Shown here in pieces: positions 6,691-9,870 of a DNA stretch of 9,870 nt; positions within the stretch are counted from its first letter, which is position 1, and every line of letters begins with the position of its first letter. The stretch lies in assembly GCA_937894165.1 (NCBI GenBank), contig CALCSX010000081.1, forward strand, positions 1 through 9,870, read 5' to 3'. A program made the position numbers and the translations under genes. The notes under the pieces were generated by a model, which was not told the origin of the DNA, did no database searches, and saw only the letters and a list, made by a program, of their open reading frames with translations. This DNA is from an uncultured Saprospiraceae bacterium. GTDB taxonomy: Bacteria > Bacteroidota > Bacteroidia > Chitinophagales > Saprospiraceae.

Positions 6691-8460
6691 CTATATCTTC
6701 GTTACCTTCCCAACTTTGATTTCCACTCCTCCATCTTCCACCTTATACACATACATCCCCGCTGCCAGATTTCCTACATACACATAATTACTCCCGTGAA
6801 AAACCCGCTGCTCTTTCACTTGCCTCCCATGCATATCATACAGCATTACTCTCGCTTCACCGGGATAGTAACTACCTATATCAATAAACATATCCTCCTG
6901 AACCGGATTCGGATATACATTCACCGCTATTTCCAGCTCCTCTTCGCTTATGCTTGTCGATCCCACTTGAAAAGTCTCACAGCTCGTATCGCTCCCATGT
7001 GCATTACTCACCGTCAGGCATATCTCATAAGTTCCGTTCTGTGAAAAGCTGTGCATAGGGTTTCTCTCCTCACTCGTACTCCCATCCCCGAAGTCCCAGA
7101 GCCACTCCGTCGGCTCATAGTCCGATACATCCACCATCCTGAATTCCAAATGGTCCTCCTCACTCTGGTCTGCCCGCCAGCGGGAGAGAGGGAGGTTGAC
7201 GATGCCTAGAGTATCGCAGGGACTGCCTTCAAGAGGACCGAGGCGATAGTTGGGATATAGTGGAAGCGCGGATTTAAGCGCAGGTGAAATAATGCTGGCT
7301 TGATTGACTTTGCATCCTTCTCCCCAGACATCAGGATAGTCTATTGTCGTGATCACTCTTATATTCGGCCAAGGAGTAATATAAATTTTACCGTCAGGTC
7401 CCAATTGACTCATAAAAAAATTATGGGGCATTATAAATCCAGTATTACCTATCGTGTCTAGAAAATTGTTCCTCTCTGCTACAAGATTTATAGAACTAAT
7501 AATATCTTCTTTAGTCAAATCGAATTGAAAAATGGAATGGTGAGCCATTAAATACAATATTTTATTGTTAGGTGAAAATGCAATTCCACCCAACTCCAAT
7601 CTTTCAATATCGTAGCCATAGGATATAGGTTTATTTAAATAACCTTCACATCTGTCAAATTCGTATAAATACAATCTACAACCCACTGCAGGACTAATGT
7701 TTGAATAATTGGCATAAAATCTTCCATCATTAGAAAATGCAGCCTGTCCAACACCTCCTAAATGCTTTAAACCTGTTTCAATCGGTGTCAAAACTTGCGG
7801 ACCATTAGAAGTAAATAGAATTCTATGGAATTTATCATTTTCTCCTCCAGGAATAAGCACCCACCAGTCCTGTCCATTGGCGTGTTTTGTCGCAGTTAGT
7901 TTTCCGAAATCTAGAGTGTCTGAAAATAATAATTGCTTTTTAATGGTTACAGAACCTAAGCCATTATTTTTATTCATATCAATTACAGAGTAATATAAAT
8001 TTTTCCCACCCAAAAATGCTTTATCTTCAATATAAAAAATATCTGATGCAACATGAAATAAAGCATATAAATTTTCAACATCAGAAAAAGGAAGTACAAT
8101 TCCAGCTTGACTCATAACTTCTCCGGATTCGCTACTTGCAGACTCACTAAGATTGTCACTATTTGCTATGATTTTTCTTTCTGCATTTTCTAGATGATAA
8201 CCATTATAGGAAAACAAATACTTACCATTTTTATCTGAAATAGAGTTATTTGATAAATAAAATGCTATCTGACTAGAATAAGATTCTTTTATACTAAGTT
8301 GGGACAATGAATTGTTAAAATCAAGAATTGCCATACCTGAAAGTGGTACTTGGGGATCTGGCGTATTTGCGCGAGAACTTAAATTCCAGACATAATCATG
8401 CTTTTGAGCTAATACGTTAAAAATTACAAATGTAAATAGTAATATAAATGAATATTTCAT
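6691..8460 (-). CDS. Secreted propeller-like protein with PKD domain and T9SS type A sorting domain
   Basis: A 589-residue exported protein. Residues 1-18 are a signal peptide (hydrophobic stretch ending NVLA, cut before Q19). Residues 20 to about 410 contain repeated strand motifs of beta-propeller style, such as FSNDGRFYA (242-250), FSPNNKILYLM (295-305) and LGPDGKIYITPWP (353-365), ending in YRLGPLEGSPCDTLG (405-419). A PKD domain follows at about 425-500, with the hallmark WLWDFGDGSTSEERNP (453-468) and NGTYEICLTVSN (475-486). Residues 511-589 are the T9SS sorting domain (VYPNPVQEDMFI, LYDMHGRQV, LAAGMYVYKV). The protein would be exported by Sec and then type IX secretion, and probably sits on the cell surface or is released; PKD domains often serve in binding or spacing. 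The ligand is unknown. The 3' third of the gene is near 49% GC, against roughly 31% in the sampled part of the 5' two thirds, which hints at module exchange. The ATG lies only 23 bases beyond a strong hairpin. Confidence 0.88.
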   Translation of the reverse strand: MKYSFILLFTFVIFNVLAQKHDYVWNLSSRANTPDPQVPLSGMAILDFNNSLSQLSIKESYSSQIAFYLSNNSISDKNGKYLFSYNGYHLENAERKIIANSDNLSESASSESGEVMSQAGIVLPFSDVENLYALFHVASDIFYIEDKAFLGGKNLYYSVIDMNKNNGLGSVTIKKQLLFSDTLDFGKLTATKHANGQDWWVLIPGGENDKFHRILFTSNGPQVLTPIETGLKHLGGVGQAAFSNDGRFYANYSNISPAVGCRLYLYEFDRCEGYLNKPISYGYDIERLELGGIAFSPNNKILYLMAHHSIFQFDLTKEDIISSINLVAERNNFLDTIGNTGFIMPHNFFMSQLGPDGKIYITPWPNIRVITTIDYPDVWGEGCKVNQASIISPALKSALPLYPNYRLGPLEGSPCDTLGIVNLPLSRWRADQSEEDHLEFRMVDVSDYEPTEWLWDFGDGSTSEERNPMHSFSQNGTYEICLTVSNAHGSDTSCETFQVGSTSISEEELEIAVNVYPNPVQEDMFIDIGSYYPGEARVMLYDMHGRQVKEQRVFHGSNYVYVGNLAAGMYVYKVEDGGVEIKVGKVTKI

Positions 8461-8483
8461 ATAGGTAAAAATTTAAAAATAAA

Positions 8484-8519
8484 ATATAGCTCTTCAGAAG
8501 TGATTCTGAAGAGCTATAT
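8484..8519 (-). terminator. Perfect 16-bp-stem hairpin between two T9SS-protein genes
   Basis: ATATAGCTCTTCAGAA (8484-8499) and its exact complement at 8504-8519 enclose a 4-base loop. On the - strand it lies 11 bases past the stop of the coiled-coil gene and is followed by the T-rich TTTATTTTTAAATTTTT, so it reads as an intrinsic terminator for that gene. The next gene starts 23 bases beyond it, leaving little room for a separate promoter, so partial read-through or a role in mRNA stability is also possible. Confidence 0.8.
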
Positions 8520-8530
8520 GCATAAAAATA

Positions 8531-9870
8531 TTATTTTGAAATGATTACTTTTTCTATAAATAGGACAATAGAATTAGCCGTCCCTTGTAGAAGGTAAACT
8601 CCCGCTGATAAATTAGATACATCAAGATTTAGATTACCTGTATTTCCTTTTTCATTTTGCGTCAACAATATTTTGCCCTTAAGATCCATTAATACTATAG
8701 TGAGTTCCTGATTATTTGAATTCGATTTATTCCACTTGATATTCAGATTATTAGATGCCGGATTAGGTGAAATTATTATGTCCCATAGCTTATTTGATGA
8801 GGTTTCCTCCTGAGTTTTTTTAAGGTAAGCTTCCGGAAAACAAATGTCTTCATCATCAAAATAGTAATTTTCCGTTCTCTGATACAAAGATCTTGCTACA
8901 AATACAACAGAACCATATTGTAGATGACACAATCCAGCTACAGAGAAGAGATAATCGTTCTCTTGCTGACTATATACATATTCAGGTTCTATTAAACTTT
9001 GAAGTAATAAAGCATTAACCTCCTTTTCCATAATCTCTATATCCCTAATAGCATTGATATTACTATTCATTGTGGCAAGGGATGAATAAGTAGATTGTGA
9101 ACTGGATCTGTATGCATTCATTATGTCTGATAGGACAGCTTGAAGATCATTAATCTGTGCTAATATGCTTATTCTCTCTCCGGACAATAAATCCTGCTCT
9201 TCCGGTGACAAATCTCCCTGCATCTCAGAATCTACTGCACCAAGTTCCGTCATCAATTCCTCTATCTCACCTATAAGAGAATCTATTTCAATTTGAGTAT
9301 TTTCCTGAATATAGCTAGCTTCACTTGCAGATTCACTAATTTGAACCAACTGACCCAAGGCGTTATTCTGTGATGAATTATAGAAAGTAGCCACATCATC
9401 GTGATAATTCACTAAAGAATTATCTCTCAATAATTTCTGGTATAAATCCTTCCCCATTTGCCACTCGACCATTCCTGCATATTCTTCCTCACTGTAATCT
9501 CCATTCAGGTATCTCATGTCATTCTCATTAATCATCAAACCTTCCTCGCCTCCATCTTCGGAATAAGCACAATCAATATCATAAGAACATTCTGAATTTG
9601 AACCAAATGATAACTCAAACCAATCTCCACTTGATCCTGGACATGATTGAGCAGGAAGAATTGTTGGAGGGAACAATGGTGTAGAACATGTGTTTACTTC
9701 AAATATTGAGGAAGTGATGAACGAACTCGTTCCATCATGCCTAGCGTGCGCAACAGTGGGTGGTGGAGAGGAAAATGTGCCGGTCCATATATTTTGGTAA
9801 TCAGGTTGACTTCCTATCAATGTCCCGGGTCCACATTGAAAGCTTGATTGCGCTGTATTGCCGAATTCAT
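8531..9870 (-). CDS. Secreted coiled-coil protein with T9SS type A sorting domain, N-terminus beyond window
   Basis: The frame is open up to the right window edge (EFGNTAQSSFQCGPGT precedes the TTG at 9820), so TTG is internal and the true start lies outside. About 445 residues are visible, numbered here from the codon at 9866-9868. The first 110 or so are rich in Cys, Ser, Gly and acidic residues (about six cysteines), as in an extracellular domain. Residues of about 190-255 are Glu/Leu/Ile-rich with heptad-like spacing (IDSLIGEIEELMTELG, ISILAQINDLQAVLSDIM), suggesting a coiled coil. A short segment, LCHLQYGSVVFVARSLY (313-329), precedes the T9SS sorting domain at about 362-445 (ISPNPASNNLNI, LMDLKGKILL, LSAGVYLLQG, KVIISK). 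The protein is probably surface-attached or released by type IX secretion. Its function is unknown. A strong hairpin follows the stop. Confidence 0.85.
   Translation of the reverse strand, partial: EFGNTAQSSFQCGPGTLIGSQPDYQNIWTGTFSSPPPTVAHARHDGTSSFITSSIFEVNTCSTPLFPPTILPAQSCPGSSGDWFELSFGSNSECSYDIDCAYSEDGGEEGLMINENDMRYLNGDYSEEEYAGMVEWQMGKDLYQKLLRDNSLVNYHDDVATFYNSSQNNALGQLVQISESASEASYIQENTQIEIDSLIGEIEELMTELGAVDSEMQGDLSPEEQDLLSGERISILAQINDLQAVLSDIMNAYRSSSQSTYSSLATMNSNINAIRDIEIMEKEVNALLLQSLIEPEYVYSQQENDYLFSVAGLCHLQYGSVVFVARSLYQRTENYYFDDEDICFPEAYLKKTQEETSSNKLWDIIISPNPASNNLNIKWNKSNSNNQELTIVLMDLKGKILLTQNEKGNTGNLNLDVSNLSAGVYLLQGTANSIVLFIEKVIISK

Overview
The window reads as a piece of a Bacteroidota chromosome, most likely Saprospiraceae-like. 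Three proteins end in type IX secretion (T9SS) type A sorting domains, one of them carries a PKD domain, the coding DNA is AT-rich with A-rich leaders, and one gene has the form of a typical Bacteroidota outer-membrane beta-barrel. The taxonomic placement is inferred from protein style, not from a marker gene.

Layout: (1) 1-743, + strand: the 3' end of a secreted protein with a T9SS tail, cut by the left window edge. (2) 1057-1765, + strand: a signal-peptide beta-barrel gene broken by one frameshift near 1236-1258. (3) 1766-2159: a repeat-rich gap between convergent genes, with 9-nt phased units and small GCC/GGC palindromes. (4) 2160-3374, - strand: an ATP-grasp enzyme with a GTG start. (5) 3490-6201, - strand: a glgA-glgC operon (glycogen synthase, then ADP-glucose pyrophosphorylase) followed by a clear intrinsic terminator. 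(6) 6202-6690: a gap holding a degenerate minus-strand open frame, a second copy of the GC-rich repeat and a possible glgA promoter. (7) 6691-8460, - strand: a beta-propeller-like, PKD and T9SS-tail protein whose 3' third is far richer in GC than the rest. (8) 8484-8519: a perfect 16-bp-stem hairpin. (9) 8531-9870, - strand: a secreted coiled-coil protein with a T9SS tail, whose N-terminus lies beyond the right edge.

How the genes fit together: glgC makes ADP-glucose and glgA polymerises it into alpha-1,4-glucan, so this is the core of glycogen storage; no branching or debranching enzyme is in the window. The T9SS-tailed proteins would be exported through the Sec system and then the type IX machinery, which is encoded elsewhere. 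The ATP-grasp enzyme has its own transcript and no partner gene that reveals its substrate.

I see no defence island, CRISPR array, tRNA, rRNA or complete mobile element. The least explained parts are the intergenic repeat families, the broken open frame upstream of glgA and the GC boundary inside the PKD gene.
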